A program made the translations under genes and the position numbers. The notes below the pieces were generated by a model. It searched no databases, was not told the DNA's origin, and worked only from the letters and a program-made list of their open reading frames with translations. From Azophilus sp965214305 (GTDB lineage: Bacteria > Pseudomonadota > Gammaproteobacteria > Pseudomonadales > Azotimanducaceae): a stretch of DNA of 64,000 bases. The DNA lies in the NCBI GenBank assembly GCA_965214305.1, contig OZ243949.1, positions 496,001 to 560,000 on the forward strand. Direction: 5' to 3'. This document shows, piece by piece, positions 14,942-23,587 of this stretch. Numbering within the stretch: the first letter of the stretch is position 1; every line of letters starts with the position of its first letter.

Positions 14942-16467
14942 CGCGGCTCTTGGTGCGATAGGCGGACTTGGCAGCGAATATCCACCGGCGGCATGTCCGT
15001 ATGCACGCGGATGGTGGTTCGCACATCGCGGCAACCGTCGCGGCTACCGATGAGCGTGTAGGCACCGGGCCGCAAGTCGAGGCGCAACTCCGAGAACTTG
15101 CCGAGCGAGCCGATGTGGGAGAGCAGCACCTCGGTTGCATTGTCCGATTGCAGCACCACCGGCACCGGTGTGGCATGGGCGTCAAGCAGCGCCTGGGCGA
15201 TGGTGATGGCGGCATTGAGGACTGGGCCCCGTGGTTCGAGCGCCTTGGCCAGCGCCAGAGTCGCCTGGGCTTCGGCATAGCGTTGGTCCGATGAAAGGGT
15301 TTCCGCCCGGGCCCCAAGTGCTTGCAGGGCGGCGATTGTCGCGGCCTGCTGTGACGCCTCCGCGAGGCCGGCGCGGGCGAACTGAATGTTCGCATCCAAC
15401 GCCAAAATGGCTTCGAACGCGGCCGCTGCCGCTGGCCAGTCCTCCTTGGCCGCGGCCTGCCGCGCCTCGCGTCCTAGCCGCTCTATTTTGCCGACCAGCC
15501 GCTGCTCTTGTACTTGCTGCAGCCCGCCGAGCGCGGCGCCGTTTTGCCGGTCCAGGCCCAGTGCCTGGTTAAATGTGGATTGCGCCTCGTCCAAGCGGCC
15601 GCTGGATAGCTGTGCGAATCCGCTGGAAAGCAATGCTTGCAGGCGTTGCGCGGACTGTTGTTGGCGCGCCGTCGCGACCGCTTGGTCGAGGCCCGGCGTG
15701 GCCGGGTCGAGGGTGCGAATGCGTGCGTAGGTGGCAATGGCGTCGTCCCAGTTTTCGGTGAGTTCCTGATTGTGTGCTTCGCGAAACAGCTTGATGATTT
15801 CCGGCAACCGCTCGGCCCGAGCGGCAAGAGCAAGCAATTCCGGGTGCTCGGGTTTGACGAGGCGCGCTTGCGCCAGCGACGCTTCGGCCGCGTCCGGGTT
15901 GCGTTCTTCCACGGCTTGCAAGGCCGCCGCAAGCGCTGTGGCGAAACGGTCCTGGCCTTCCGCGATGAGCGTGGCGAGTGCGTTGGCGGCGGCTCGATAC
16001 TGCTCGATCGCTTCGGCGTAGCCTTCCGCGACAAAGGCTTCATCGCCCTCCAGAGCGAGGTTTTTGGCGGCTTCCAAGGCCGTGTCGGCCCAACCCTCGG
16101 ACCGCATGGTATCGCGCAAGGCGATTTCCAGTTCGACAAAACGCGCCAGTTCGTCCTGGGCCTCGGTACGCGCCTGTTGCCGCCGCAGGGCGGCAAAGGG
16201 TGGCGGTTCGTCGCTTGCGGGGCGCGGGCGTATATTCGCCACCTCGCCGCTCTCGCTGGCGGGGCCATGGTGCGCGGCACCCGTTGCCGGTTGCGGTGCT
16301 ACGAGTCGGGGTGCCCAAGCGAACAGCGCAACGACCAGTGCCGCGGCGAGTGCCAAAACGACGCCAACGATCAGCGTGCGCGAGTTACTCCGCCGGTTGC
16401 GGTCCAGCGCCCCGGTATGCGTGAGCGGAACCGTCTTTGGCGTGATCGTTGCTGGTTGATCGGACAC
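14938..16467 (-). CDS. membrane-anchored helical/TPR-like protein
   Basis: 509 residues from GTG 16467 (GAGGG about 11 nt upstream). The span TLIVGVVLALAAALVVALFAWAP lies near residues 30-52. A long alanine-rich helical region with TPR-like pairs follows (EAIEQYRAAANALATLIAEG, DAAEASLAQARLVKPEHPELLALAARAERL, LSSGRLDEAQSTFNQALGLDRQNGAAL, RYAEAQATLALAKALEPRGPVL). The tail of about 100 residues is beta-type (TPVPVVLQSDNATEVLLSHIGSLG...LRPGAYTLIGSRDGCRDV) and looks PEGA-like. It overlaps the PEGA/SUMF1 gene by 4 nt, suggesting a stoichiometric complex in the inner membrane with its bulk in the periplasm. No enzyme motif is seen. Confidence 0.75.
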   Translation of the reverse strand: MSDQPATITPKTVPLTHTGALDRNRRSNSRTLIVGVVLALAAALVVALFAWAPRLVAPQPATGAAHHGPASESGEVANIRPRPASDEPPPFAALRRQQARTEAQDELARFVELEIALRDTMRSEGWADTALEAAKNLALEGDEAFVAEGYAEAIEQYRAAANALATLIAEGQDRFATALAAALQAVEERNPDAAEASLAQARLVKPEHPELLALAARAERLPEIIKLFREAHNQELTENWDDAIATYARIRTLDPATPGLDQAVATARQQQSAQRLQALLSSGFAQLSSGRLDEAQSTFNQALGLDRQNGAALGGLQQVQEQRLVGKIERLGREARQAAAKEDWPAAAAAFEAILALDANIQFARAGLAEASQQAATIAALQALGARAETLSSDQRYAEAQATLALAKALEPRGPVLNAAITIAQALLDAHATPVPVVLQSDNATEVLLSHIGSLGKFSELRLDLRPGAYTLIGSRDGCRDVRTTIRVHTDMPPVDIRCQVRLSHQEPR

Positions 16468-16480
16468 GGCAACACAACCC

Positions 16481-17722
16481 TCAGGTCGATTCCCGCAGCG
16501 CCTCCGTTGGCGTCTCGTCCGCTGGCAAACCCAGATCCTCGAAGTAGACCCGGCGCAGAATGCGGCGCAACTCCCGGTACTGCTGCTCGACGGTACCCTG
16601 TAAATGCACGGTCTGGTTTTCCAGTTCGATGCTGTGCGGTGTGATTTCCTGCTCCGCTGCCACGCCAATCTCTTGTAGCGCTTCGGACTGCATGGCGGCT
16701 TCATTGCGTTTTTTCACCGCGTTTTTGACCAGGGCCGCACCGGCGGCGATCGATACCAGGCCGGCGGCGTCCACATAGGCATTGTTGCTGTCGTAGATCG
16801 CGCCGATGCCGCCAACGATGGCGCCGGCGCCGGCCAGCACCTTACCCCGCGACTGGGCCTCCAGCTTGCGCAGGGTGATGGCCTCGTCATAGGTGGCGGC
16901 TCGCCAAGCCTGGTAAGGGCGATACATGTTGCGGTGAAAGTTGGCGTAGTACTCGTCAAGGGTGTCGATGAACAGGTACTCCCGCTCCCGCACCCGGCGT
17001 ACACGCGCCAACATCGGATCGTCCGGGGCGGGTAGGCGCAGCAGTTCGAATTCGCCGGTCGGCGTCTGCCGCACATGGGTCGCGAAGGCATCGGGGGCGA
17101 AGTCGCGGGCGAACTTCATTTCCGCCGTGGCGCGGATGCCGCGCAGGTCTGCGGCGTCCAGAGATTCGCTATGGGCCAGCATGTCGTCCGCCAACCGCTT
17201 GTAGTTGGCTTGGAAGGGGTCGATGTCCGCGGGGATGGTATCGGAGTAGGCGTATTTGCTGGCGATGGCATGGTAGGTTTTGGTGAACCACTCGATGCCG
17301 CGGGCATCGGTGACGGTCATCTCCAGCGTCAGGCGTTCGCCGTCCGATGCCAGTATCTTGCCGGAAACGGTGACATCCACGGCATGGGTCGGGCGCGGCA
17401 CCACGCGCACCGCGCCCCAGTTGCCGGTGCTTTGCAACAGGTTCTTTGCGAAGTAGGGGATGAACTGTGCTTCCGCGCGGCGCAGGTCGGGATGCACCAG
17501 TTGCTCGATTTGTTCATCGTAGGTGGCGGGAATGTTGGCATCGAAGATGGCGATGCCGACATCAAGGAGTTCGTCTTCGTTTTGCACGCCTTGATGTTGT
17601 TTTGGCGGTGTCATGTCCACGGTGCGCAGCTCTTGCGAGACACAGCCGGACAGGCCGATAAAAAACAGTGTGGCGGTTGCCCGGAACAATCGGCTTGCGG
17701 AATGTGCGGTGGCTAGGTTCAT
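16481..17722 (-). CDS. outer-envelope lipoprotein of unknown function
   Basis: 413 residues from ATG 17722, with GAGGG 7 nt upstream. It has a signal peptide with lipobox LFFIGLSGC, so it would be lipidated on that Cys. The N-terminal half has an alternating pattern (VDVTVSGKILASDGERLTLEMTVTDARGIEWFTKTYHAIASKYAYSD) resembling beta-sandwich assembly lipoproteins. A glycine/alanine segment near residues 320-355 (GKVLAGAGAIVGGIGAIYDSNNAYVDAAGLVSIAAGAALV) could be amphipathic or membrane-associated. A helical C-terminus follows. It sits 13 nt before the TPR-like gene in the operon. I do not recognise a named family. Confidence 0.75.
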   Translation of the reverse strand: MNLATAHSASRLFRATATLFFIGLSGCVSQELRTVDMTPPKQHQGVQNEDELLDVGIAIFDANIPATYDEQIEQLVHPDLRRAEAQFIPYFAKNLLQSTGNWGAVRVVPRPTHAVDVTVSGKILASDGERLTLEMTVTDARGIEWFTKTYHAIASKYAYSDTIPADIDPFQANYKRLADDMLAHSESLDAADLRGIRATAEMKFARDFAPDAFATHVRQTPTGEFELLRLPAPDDPMLARVRRVREREYLFIDTLDEYYANFHRNMYRPYQAWRAATYDEAITLRKLEAQSRGKVLAGAGAIVGGIGAIYDSNNAYVDAAGLVSIAAGAALVKNAVKKRNEAAMQSEALQEIGVAAEQEITPHSIELENQTVHLQGTVEQQYRELRRILRRVYFEDLGLPADETPTEALREST

Positions 17723-17741
17723 GCGGTGGCCCTCATAGCGC

Positions 17742-18881
17742 CTAGGATCCCTTATAGCGCCGGTATTCCTCCCATAGCGCCTCGCGCAGTTCCGGGTCGG
17801 CTTCCGCCATTGCGGCTTCGCGCAGTTGCCGGGCGAGGATGTCGTCGTCCCGGGCATCGGGGATGTCGTCGGGTGCGCTCCCTTGCGGCATGGGCGGCAT
17901 TGGCCGGCTCGGCGGCATCGGCGTGGTGCCGGTGCTGGTCGGCGCTCTGGCTACTCCGCCGGGCGCCGCGCCCGCCGGAAGGCCCGGTTGATTGACCGCG
18001 GTTGTTGCGTTGCTGGCCCGGTTACCGCCGCCGCCGGATGTTTCATTGGAACGCTGTTCGAGCACTTCGCGCTCGGCCAATATTTCGCCGTCAAAGGTGC
18101 CGAGCGCCTCTTCGAGTTCCCGGTCGCTGCCCGCGCCGGTTGCGCCCTCCGGCATGGGCGATGCCGGCCGTGGCTGAACCGGCGGCGGCAACTCGTTGCT
18201 TGTCTCCCAGCCCCCAGGCAAGGTACCGGTGTCCGTATTGCCGCCAGGTTCGCTATCGGAACCGGTGGGCGCATCCGCCGTGGACGAACCGGCGGGCGGT
18301 GCGGAAGTGCCGCCCGCATCCGGTGGGCCGTCGTCGGCGCCGTTCCCGTCGCTCGGGTCGCTCACACCGGAATTGCCGTTCGGCAAGCCGTCGGATGGCC
18401 GGGTTCCGGTGTCAGTGGTGCCCGGGGGTTCCGCACCGGAATGCGAGCCGCCGCCCGGCTGACCGGGTAGGCCGGGGGGCACGGGCAGGCCGCCGGGCAA
18501 TCCGGGTAGGGTGCTCGGCAGGCCACCTGAGGACCCGGAGCGGTTGGCGCCGCCCGTTGATCCCGGCGCACCGGGAGAGCCCGGCATGCCACCTGAGGAC
18601 CCGCCACTTGGGCCGGGCATTCCCGGGCGTCCGCCGGTTGAACTTGGAAGACCGCCCGATGGTGCGGACGAACCACCGGAAGGCGTGGGTGAGCCGCCGC
18701 CCGGCGCAGGAGAGCCGGGCGATCCGCCGGATGGATTGGACGCCCCGGAGGGGCCGGAAGGGGGCGAGGAACCGCTTGGTTGCGGATAAAGGGGGGTAAT
18801 TGGCGCGCAAGCCCAGAGCAGCGTGGCGCCCAGGAAGGCGCTAGTGCGCAACAGCAGGTGCCAGTGCCTGGCCATGCCCAT
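17742..18881 (-). CDS. Gly/Pro/Ser-rich low-complexity lipoprotein
   Basis: About 379 residues. It starts MGMARHWHLLLRTSAFLGATLLWAC, with lipobox LLWAC; starts at 18890 or 18875 are equally possible. After the lipid-bearing Cys come about 230 residues of glycine/proline/serine low complexity (SGGSPGSPAPGGGSPTPSGG...), then a charged stretch and an acidic helical C-terminus (DDDILARQLREAAMAEADPELREALWEEYRRYKGS). The middle looks like a flexible spacer that could cross the periplasm or cell wall. It ends 19 nt before the next lipoprotein gene. No enzymatic domain is visible. Confidence 0.7.
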   Translation of the reverse strand: MGMARHWHLLLRTSAFLGATLLWACAPITPLYPQPSGSSPPSGPSGASNPSGGSPGSPAPGGGSPTPSGGSSAPSGGLPSSTGGRPGMPGPSGGSSGGMPGSPGAPGSTGGANRSGSSGGLPSTLPGLPGGLPVPPGLPGQPGGGSHSGAEPPGTTDTGTRPSDGLPNGNSGVSDPSDGNGADDGPPDAGGTSAPPAGSSTADAPTGSDSEPGGNTDTGTLPGGWETSNELPPPVQPRPASPMPEGATGAGSDRELEEALGTFDGEILAEREVLEQRSNETSGGGGNRASNATTAVNQPGLPAGAAPGGVARAPTSTGTTPMPPSRPMPPMPQGSAPDDIPDARDDDILARQLREAAMAEADPELREALWEEYRRYKGS

Positions 18882-18987
18882 CCGCCCCATCGACCGCTCG
18901 CTTGTTTTGCATGGGCTCGATATTCGCCTCAATCGACCGGCCAACGGCACGGCGATAGCGGCTTTTCGCGCTCGCGACTGCCCGGGG

Positions 18988-20313
18988 CTAGGCATCCTCG
19001 GCCGCCTCTTCGTCCGGCACGTATTCAAACTCGTGCCGCCAAGACTGATTTTCGAAGGGAATCGCCTTACCGTTTTCCATCGCGGGTCGATAGCGCGAAT
19101 GGCGCACACTCCGGCGTGTGCGGAAGTCCATTAAACCTTCCGGGTCCGCGGCGACGATTTCAATGTTCTGTACGCTGCCGTTGACGGAAACACGAAAGGT
19201 TGTTTCGATGAAGCCGGGCACCCTGTCCCGCTCGGCCGCCGTTTGCGCAGAAAGGCCGCGCGGCGGCTTCGGATCGGCGGGTAGCGGCACATGCAGCAAC
19301 CGCGGTTGCGCGAAGTATTCGCGGGCGTCAATGTTTTCCGACTCATCCATTTGTGCGTAGACGAATTCATAGAGCCTGTGCGCTTTGTTGTAGTGCTCCC
19401 ACAGCAGATGCCAATCGGCAAGGTCGAGAATGGCATCGTAGATTTGCATCGGCGTCGATTGCGGGTCTTCGCGGCGAATCAGCACAATCTGTTGCAGTGC
19501 GCGCTCGGCGGCCGGGAAGTTATTGATCCTGAATTGATCGCTGAAGACCATGCCTCTCGATGTCAAGGGCGCGGTACGCAGTGAACTCGATGAGACATCG
19601 TCAACATAGTGGGGTGGAAAACGTTCTGCCCGATAGGTGAGCACCAATCCTTCGAGAGCGGGTAGGGCGGCGGTACTGTTGTGCTTGTCATGCGCGTCGT
19701 GGATGTGCATGGCCTGCTCGTACAGGGCGCGCGCCGCGAAGATGTGCCGGTTCTGAAAAAACCAATCGGCAAGCCGATGGGTGCCCGGCAGCAGTGCCTC
19801 CCCAAGCGGACCGTGCGCCTTCAGCAAAACGCTGTAGGCGTACTCTTCGCGGCTACCGGCCTCTTCCGGATTGCCCGCGGCTTTGAGCGCATCGGCCTGT
19901 TTGTAGACCACCGCCACCTGCTCGGGCGCGAACAACCCGTCGCTAACGCGCCTTATGTGCAGGGCGCGGCCATAGGCCGCTAGCGCCCGGTCGAGGCGCT
20001 CTTGGCCGAACTGTGCATCCCCAAGCAGGGTAAGGGCTTGCACGAGGCCGGGATGAAAGCGGTGATGGGCGGATTCGAGGGCGCGGATGTAGCGCTCCAG
20101 GAATTCCACCGTACCGTTGAATTCACCCTGGGCGATACTGAAAGCGACGGCATCAAGCGGCGTGGCGGATTCGTCGAGTGCTTCGTTGATGGTCTCAGGG
20201 TCTTCCACGGCAGCGGTTGCCGGTGCGGAACTCGCCTCGCAAACGACAAAAAGCCCAAGGCATACCCCGACCAAGCCGTGCTTGGCGCCGAATTTTGCCC
20301 ATGCGGTTCTCAT
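18988..20313 (-). CDS. periplasmic TPR protein with TonB-C-like C-terminus
   Basis: 441 residues from ATG 20313; the frame also has an earlier Met at 20394. The signal peptide is KHGLVGVCLGLFVVCEASSAPATAA. TPR-like helical pairs follow (HPGLVQALTLLGDAQFGQERLDRALAAYGRALHIRR, FAARALYEQAMHIHDAHDK, YNKAHRLYEFVYAQMDE). The last 80 residues (VPGFIETTFRVSVNGSVQNIEIVAADPEGLMDFRTRRSVRHSRYRPAMENGKAIP...HEFEY) match the pattern of the TonB C-terminal domain found in energy transducers and related envelope proteins. There is no N-terminal membrane anchor of TonB type. It is the first gene of the operon, and the MotA/TolQ-like channel is seven genes downstream, so a link to energy transduction is plausible but inferred. 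Confidence 0.75.
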   Translation of the reverse strand: MRTAWAKFGAKHGLVGVCLGLFVVCEASSAPATAAVEDPETINEALDESATPLDAVAFSIAQGEFNGTVEFLERYIRALESAHHRFHPGLVQALTLLGDAQFGQERLDRALAAYGRALHIRRVSDGLFAPEQVAVVYKQADALKAAGNPEEAGSREEYAYSVLLKAHGPLGEALLPGTHRLADWFFQNRHIFAARALYEQAMHIHDAHDKHNSTAALPALEGLVLTYRAERFPPHYVDDVSSSSLRTAPLTSRGMVFSDQFRINNFPAAERALQQIVLIRREDPQSTPMQIYDAILDLADWHLLWEHYNKAHRLYEFVYAQMDESENIDAREYFAQPRLLHVPLPADPKPPRGLSAQTAAERDRVPGFIETTFRVSVNGSVQNIEIVAADPEGLMDFRTRRSVRHSRYRPAMENGKAIPFENQSWRHEFEYVPDEEAAEDA

Positions 20314-20720
20314 TTGTCCGAAGAATTGGATAGCTACGCCTACCGAGCGCCGGAGTGTGAAATTCGCGATGCGGCAAGTCAAGGCGTTCTCCAATCGGTT
20401 AGCGGCTCAATTTGGAGGCTCCTGGCTTGCCTTTGCAATGGGCCGCAGTGCCGGGGAGCCGGACATTGCAACTGAACGGCTGCCTCCGGGCGCGCGGCTT
20501 GAATTTTTCCACCGCCCGGCCATCATGGCTTGCCACTGTGGGCGAACCGCTCCGGCAAAGGCGGCGCCAATGGCAATTAAGCGCCTGCCGATGCGGATTC
20601 CGGTCATCGGCATCATGCCGCTCTTTTCCGCAAGCGCCACCGCTGGCGGAGTTGCGGTAGGCTGCCCGTCAGCGGTGGCGCTTGCGGGATTGGTTCCAGC
20701 ACGAAACATAGGGCGAAAAT
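20314..20720. other. divergent intergenic region
   Basis: About 400 bp between the first gene of the minus-strand operon and tusA. Open frames exist on both strands but show neither family resemblance nor ribosome sites, and I reject them. It should hold the promoters of both transcripts. The notable structure is the long inverted repeat at 20628-20687. Confidence 0.5.
20628..20687. repeat. 18-bp perfect inverted repeat upstream of tusA
   Basis: CCGCAAGCGCCACCGCTG (20628-20645) and its exact complement (20670-20687), separated by 24 nt, ending 33 nt before the tusA start. It is not followed by T on either strand, so it is probably not an intrinsic terminator. It could be an operator, a leader hairpin or a palindromic repeat unit. 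Confidence 0.85.
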
Positions 20721-20966
20721 TTGGCTCCGGAGAACACCGATTTTCAACACCAGATCGACGCGATCGGCCTGGTTTGCCCCGAGCCCCTGATGATCGTGCG
20801 CAACAAGGTGCGGGAGATGCGGGTCGGCGAGATCCTGTTTGTGGTGGCAACCGATCCTTCAACGGATCGCGATTTTCGCGACTTCTGCCGCTTCATGGGC
20901 CATGAATTGCTCAGCAAATCAAGCACGGGCGAGCGGCTTGAATACCGTATTCGCAAGGGCGCATAA
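20721..20966 (+). CDS. tusA: TusA-family sulfur carrier protein
   Basis: 81 residues with the TusA/SirA signature: the Cys-Pro motif in AIGLVCPEPLMIVRNKVREM, whose Cys carries persulfide sulfur, and the downstream DPSTDRDFRDFCRFMGHEL. In the family it relays sulfur from IscS towards thiolation of tRNA wobble uridine and other acceptors in the cytoplasm. It starts at TTG 20721 behind AGGGCG with good spacing; no ATG fits. It is convergent with the alaA-type gene, with only 5 nt between the two stops. Confidence 0.9.
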   Translation: MAPENTDFQHQIDAIGLVCPEPLMIVRNKVREMRVGEILFVVATDPSTDRDFRDFCRFMGHELLSKSSTGERLEYRIRKGA

Positions 20967-20987
20967 CCCGCCTATCCCAGCCACTTT
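20964..20987. repeat. short repeat at a gene end (copy 1)
   Basis: TAACCCGCCTATCCCAGCCACTTT covers the tusA stop region. A near copy (TAACCCGCCTATCTCAGCAACTTT, two mismatches) covers the clpB stop at 33366-33389. Here it also encodes the last residues (QKWLG) of the convergent aminotransferase gene. Confidence 0.7.
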
Positions 20988-22228
20988 TGTTGCGAAGGCA
21001 GAGGCTCCTGGGCGCCTTGCCGATACCGCTCCAGAAATCGCCGGATGCGCCCTGCCGCGTCCTCAATATCTTCGGGGTGCGGCAGAAAGACCACCCGGAA
21101 GTGGTCCGGGCGCGGCCAATGGAAGGCGGTGCCCTGCACCACGAGGATTTTCTCCTCGCGTAACAGGTCGAGAGCAAAACGTTCGTCGTCGGTGATGCCG
21201 AAACGCTCGGCATCGATTTTCACGAACAGATAAAGCGCGCCGTCGGGTTTTACGCAACTTAAACCATCGATAGCGTTGAATAAGCGCCAAGCCAGTTCGC
21301 GTTGCTCGTACAGGCGCCCGCCGGGGCGAACCAGATCCCGTATGGATTGGTAGCCGCCGAGTGCCGTTTGCACGGCGTGTTGAGTGGGAACATTGGCACA
21401 GAGTCGCAGCGAGGCCAGGATGTTCAGGCCATCGAGATAGTCCTTGGCGTGGCGTTTGGCGCCGCTTACGATCATCCAACCGGTGCGGAAACCGGCGGCA
21501 CGATAGGCTTTCGAGAGGCCGCTGAAGGTGACCACGAGCAGGTCGTCGGCGAGCGTGGCCAGCGGGATGTAGCGCGCCTCGTCGTAAACGATCTTGTCGT
21601 AGATTTCATCGGCAAACACCACCAGTGAGTGGCGTCTGGCCAAGTTGAGCAGTTGCTCAAGTACGGGCTTCGGATAGACCGCGCCGGTCGGGTTGTTGGG
21701 ATTGATGACGACCAGGGCCCGCGTTCGCGGCGATACCTTGTTGGCCAGATCGTCGAAATCCGGTGCCCAGCCACTTTGGTCGTCGCAAAGGTAGTGTACC
21801 GGCTGACCGCCGCTCAGATGTACGGCGGCGCTCCACAACGGAAAATCGGGCGCGGGTAGCAACACTTCGTCGCCGTTTTCGAGCAGCGCCTGCACGGCCA
21901 TCATGACCAACTCGGAGACACCGTTGCCGATGATGATGTCATCGACCGCCAGCTCGGGGATGCCGAGTTGCTGGCCGTATTGCATCACCGCCTTGCGGGC
22001 GCTGTAGAGACCCTTGGCATCGCAATAGCCTTGGGATGCGGGCAGATTGTGGATGACATCGACCAGGATTTCCTCGGGCGCGTCGAAACCGAAGGGCGCG
22101 GGGTTGCCGATATTGAGTTTCATGATCCGGTGGCCTTCCTCCTCAAGGCGTTGCGCCTCCTCAAGCACCGGGCCGCGGATGTCATAACAAACATCGTCGA
22201 GCTTGCTGGATTTGAGGATGGGGCGCAA
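20972..22228 (-). CDS. alaA: alanine/glutamate-pyruvate aminotransferase (AlaA-like)
   Basis: 418 residues, fold-type I PLP aminotransferase. It matches AlaA from the first residues (KSSKLDDVCYDIRGPVLEEAQRLEEEGHRIMKLNIGNPAPFGF), which supports TTG 22228 as start (AAGGA 8 nt upstream). PLP-site motifs are NPNNPTGAVY, FADEIYDKIVYD and the Schiff-base lysine in SGLSKAYRAAGFRTGW. Family members interconvert alanine and 2-oxoglutarate with pyruvate and glutamate. The last about 14 residues (GAQEPLPSQQKWLG) are encoded by two dispersed repeats, which have probably replaced or extended the original C-terminus. Confidence 0.9.
   Translation of the reverse strand: MRPILKSSKLDDVCYDIRGPVLEEAQRLEEEGHRIMKLNIGNPAPFGFDAPEEILVDVIHNLPASQGYCDAKGLYSARKAVMQYGQQLGIPELAVDDIIIGNGVSELVMMAVQALLENGDEVLLPAPDFPLWSAAVHLSGGQPVHYLCDDQSGWAPDFDDLANKVSPRTRALVVINPNNPTGAVYPKPVLEQLLNLARRHSLVVFADEIYDKIVYDEARYIPLATLADDLLVVTFSGLSKAYRAAGFRTGWMIVSGAKRHAKDYLDGLNILASLRLCANVPTQHAVQTALGGYQSIRDLVRPGGRLYEQRELAWRLFNAIDGLSCVKPDGALYLFVKIDAERFGITDDERFALDLLREEKILVVQGTAFHWPRPDHFRVVFLPHPEDIEDAAGRIRRFLERYRQGAQEPLPSQQKWLG
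20993..21011. repeat. copy of the TAGGCGCCTA-family module inside alaA
   Basis: CGAAGGCAGAGGCTCCTGG, identical over 19 nt to 41029-41047 and followed here by GCGCCTT. It lies inside the 3' end of the aminotransferase gene. Confidence 0.8.
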
Positions 22229-22342
22229 CGGCGGTGTCCTTGGTGGAAAAGCTAAAACGGTGACGCTACCGACTACAGGCTGTCGATGCGTTAACCCGGA
22301 CGGCGTATTATGGTAAACGCACCGCGATCAAGGAAGAACAAG

Positions 22343-22738
22343 ATGAGCAAACTGGCGAAGACCGACCGGGAATGGCGGGCGCGATTGACGCCCCAAGAGT
22401 TTCACATCACCCGTGAGGCGGGCACCGAGCCGGCCTTCAGCGGCCTGTATTGGGATACCAAAACGCCCGGTATCTACCGCTGCAAATGTTGCGATACGCC
22501 TCTTTTCGATGCCAACACCAAGTACGATTCCGGCACGGGGTGGCCGAGCTTTTATGCGCCGGTTAGCGACGATGCGGTAATCAGGCGCATGGATAACAGC
22601 CACTTCATGCGCCGCACCGAAGTGCTTTGCGCCCGCTGCGAGGCGCATCTCGGGCATGTATTCCCCGACGGCCCCGACCCCACCGGGCTGCGCTATTGCA
22701 TGAACTCGGCGTCGCTGAGCCTCGCCGAAAAGGGATGA
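22343..22738 (+). CDS. msrB: peptide-methionine (R)-S-oxide reductase MsrB
   Basis: 131 residues from ATG 22343 (AGGAAG 6 nt upstream). It has the MsrB domain with two zinc-binding pairs (CKCC near residue 48 and CARC near 97), the motif GTGWPSFYAPV, and the catalytic Cys in the C-terminal GLRYCMNSASLSL. It reduces the R-epimer of methionine sulfoxide in proteins. The usual family length and all key residues are present. It is divergent from alaA (about 115 bp apart) and convergent with the enoyl-CoA hydratase family gene. Confidence 0.95.
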   Translation: MSKLAKTDREWRARLTPQEFHITREAGTEPAFSGLYWDTKTPGIYRCKCCDTPLFDANTKYDSGTGWPSFYAPVSDDAVIRRMDNSHFMRRTEVLCARCEAHLGHVFPDGPDPTGLRYCMNSASLSLAEKG

Positions 22739-22758
22739 GCGGGGTTCGTCGATGGCGC

Positions 22759-22770
22759 CTAGGCGCCTAG
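22759..22770. repeat. CTAGGCGCCTAG palindrome between convergent genes
   Basis: A 12-bp perfect palindrome just after msrB. It contains the TAG stop of the minus-strand hydratase-family gene and is preceded by a further GGCGCC. It is a member of the repeat family also at 27948, 37837, 38000 and 41003. Confidence 0.8.
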
Positions 22771-23537
22771 CGTCCAGTCCAGTTGGGTTTGCGTTTCTCG
22801 GCAAAAGCCTTGGGGCCTTCAATGAAATCCTCGCTGTGGCTCATGGTCGCCACCGAATCGTAGCGGGTACGCATTGATTCCTCCAATGAGGCGGTATCCA
22901 GGCTACGGTAGACGACATCCTTGCTGGCGCGTACCGAGAGGGGCGCACAGGCGCAGATCTGCCTTGCCCAGTCTCGGGCTTCGTTCATCAAGTCCTCGTG
23001 GGCCACCACGGCATTCACGAAGCCGAGTTGATGCCCCTCCGCGGCGCTCACATGCCGGCCTGTTAGGATCATGCCCAGTGCCCGCTTGGCGCCGATTTGG
23101 CGCGGTAGCCGCTGCAATCCACCGGCCAGTGCCGCCAGCCCCACCTTCGGCTCCGGCAGGGCGAATACCGCCCGCTCGGAGGCGATGATGAGATCGCTCG
23201 CCAGCGCAATCTCGAAGCCGCCGCCCATTGCCACACCGTTGACCGCGGCGATAACGGGTTTCAACAGATCGAACCGTGCGCTGAGCCCGCCAAAACCCAT
23301 CGGCATGGGCACCCGCTCGCCGCCTTCCGCTTGATGACGCAGGTCGTTGCCGGCGCAAAAGGCGCGGCCCGCGCCGGTGATGATGGCTACCCAGAGGTCG
23401 TCATCGGCGGCAAAGTCGTCAAAGACCTCGCCAAGCTCGGCATTGGCCGGCGGATGCAGGGCGTTGAGGCGTTCCGGGCGGTTCAACGTCACCGTCATCA
23501 GATGGTTGCTTTTGTCGATTTGGCAATAGTCGGGCAT
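22767..23537 (-). CDS. enoyl-CoA hydratase/isomerase family protein
   Basis: 256 residues from ATG 23537, with GGGAGG 5 nt upstream. It has the crotonase fold: oxyanion-hole segments AIITGAGRAFCAGNDLR and AAVNGVAMGGGFEIALASDLIIA, then FALPEPKVGLAALAGGLQRLPRQIG and the usual C-terminal trimerisation helices. Family members hydrate, isomerise or cleave acyl-CoA esters. One of the two canonical hydratase glutamates would lie in the GLAALAGG segment, where Glu/Gly is replaced, so it may be an isomerase or another crotonase and not a classic hydratase. It stands alone, with no neighbouring beta-oxidation genes. Confidence 0.9.
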   Translation of the reverse strand: MPDYCQIDKSNHLMTVTLNRPERLNALHPPANAELGEVFDDFAADDDLWVAIITGAGRAFCAGNDLRHQAEGGERVPMPMGFGGLSARFDLLKPVIAAVNGVAMGGGFEIALASDLIIASERAVFALPEPKVGLAALAGGLQRLPRQIGAKRALGMILTGRHVSAAEGHQLGFVNAVVAHEDLMNEARDWARQICACAPLSVRASKDVVYRSLDTASLEESMRTRYDSVATMSHSEDFIEGPKAFAEKRKPNWTGR

Positions 23538-23587
23538 GGCGGCCTCCCTTTGGGTGAAAATGCCGCATTCTAACGTCACAACCGCCG

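Noticed and set aside
20407..20862. Open frames on both strands in the tusA upstream region
   Set aside because: No family resemblance, no ribosome sites, and the minus frame overlaps tusA.
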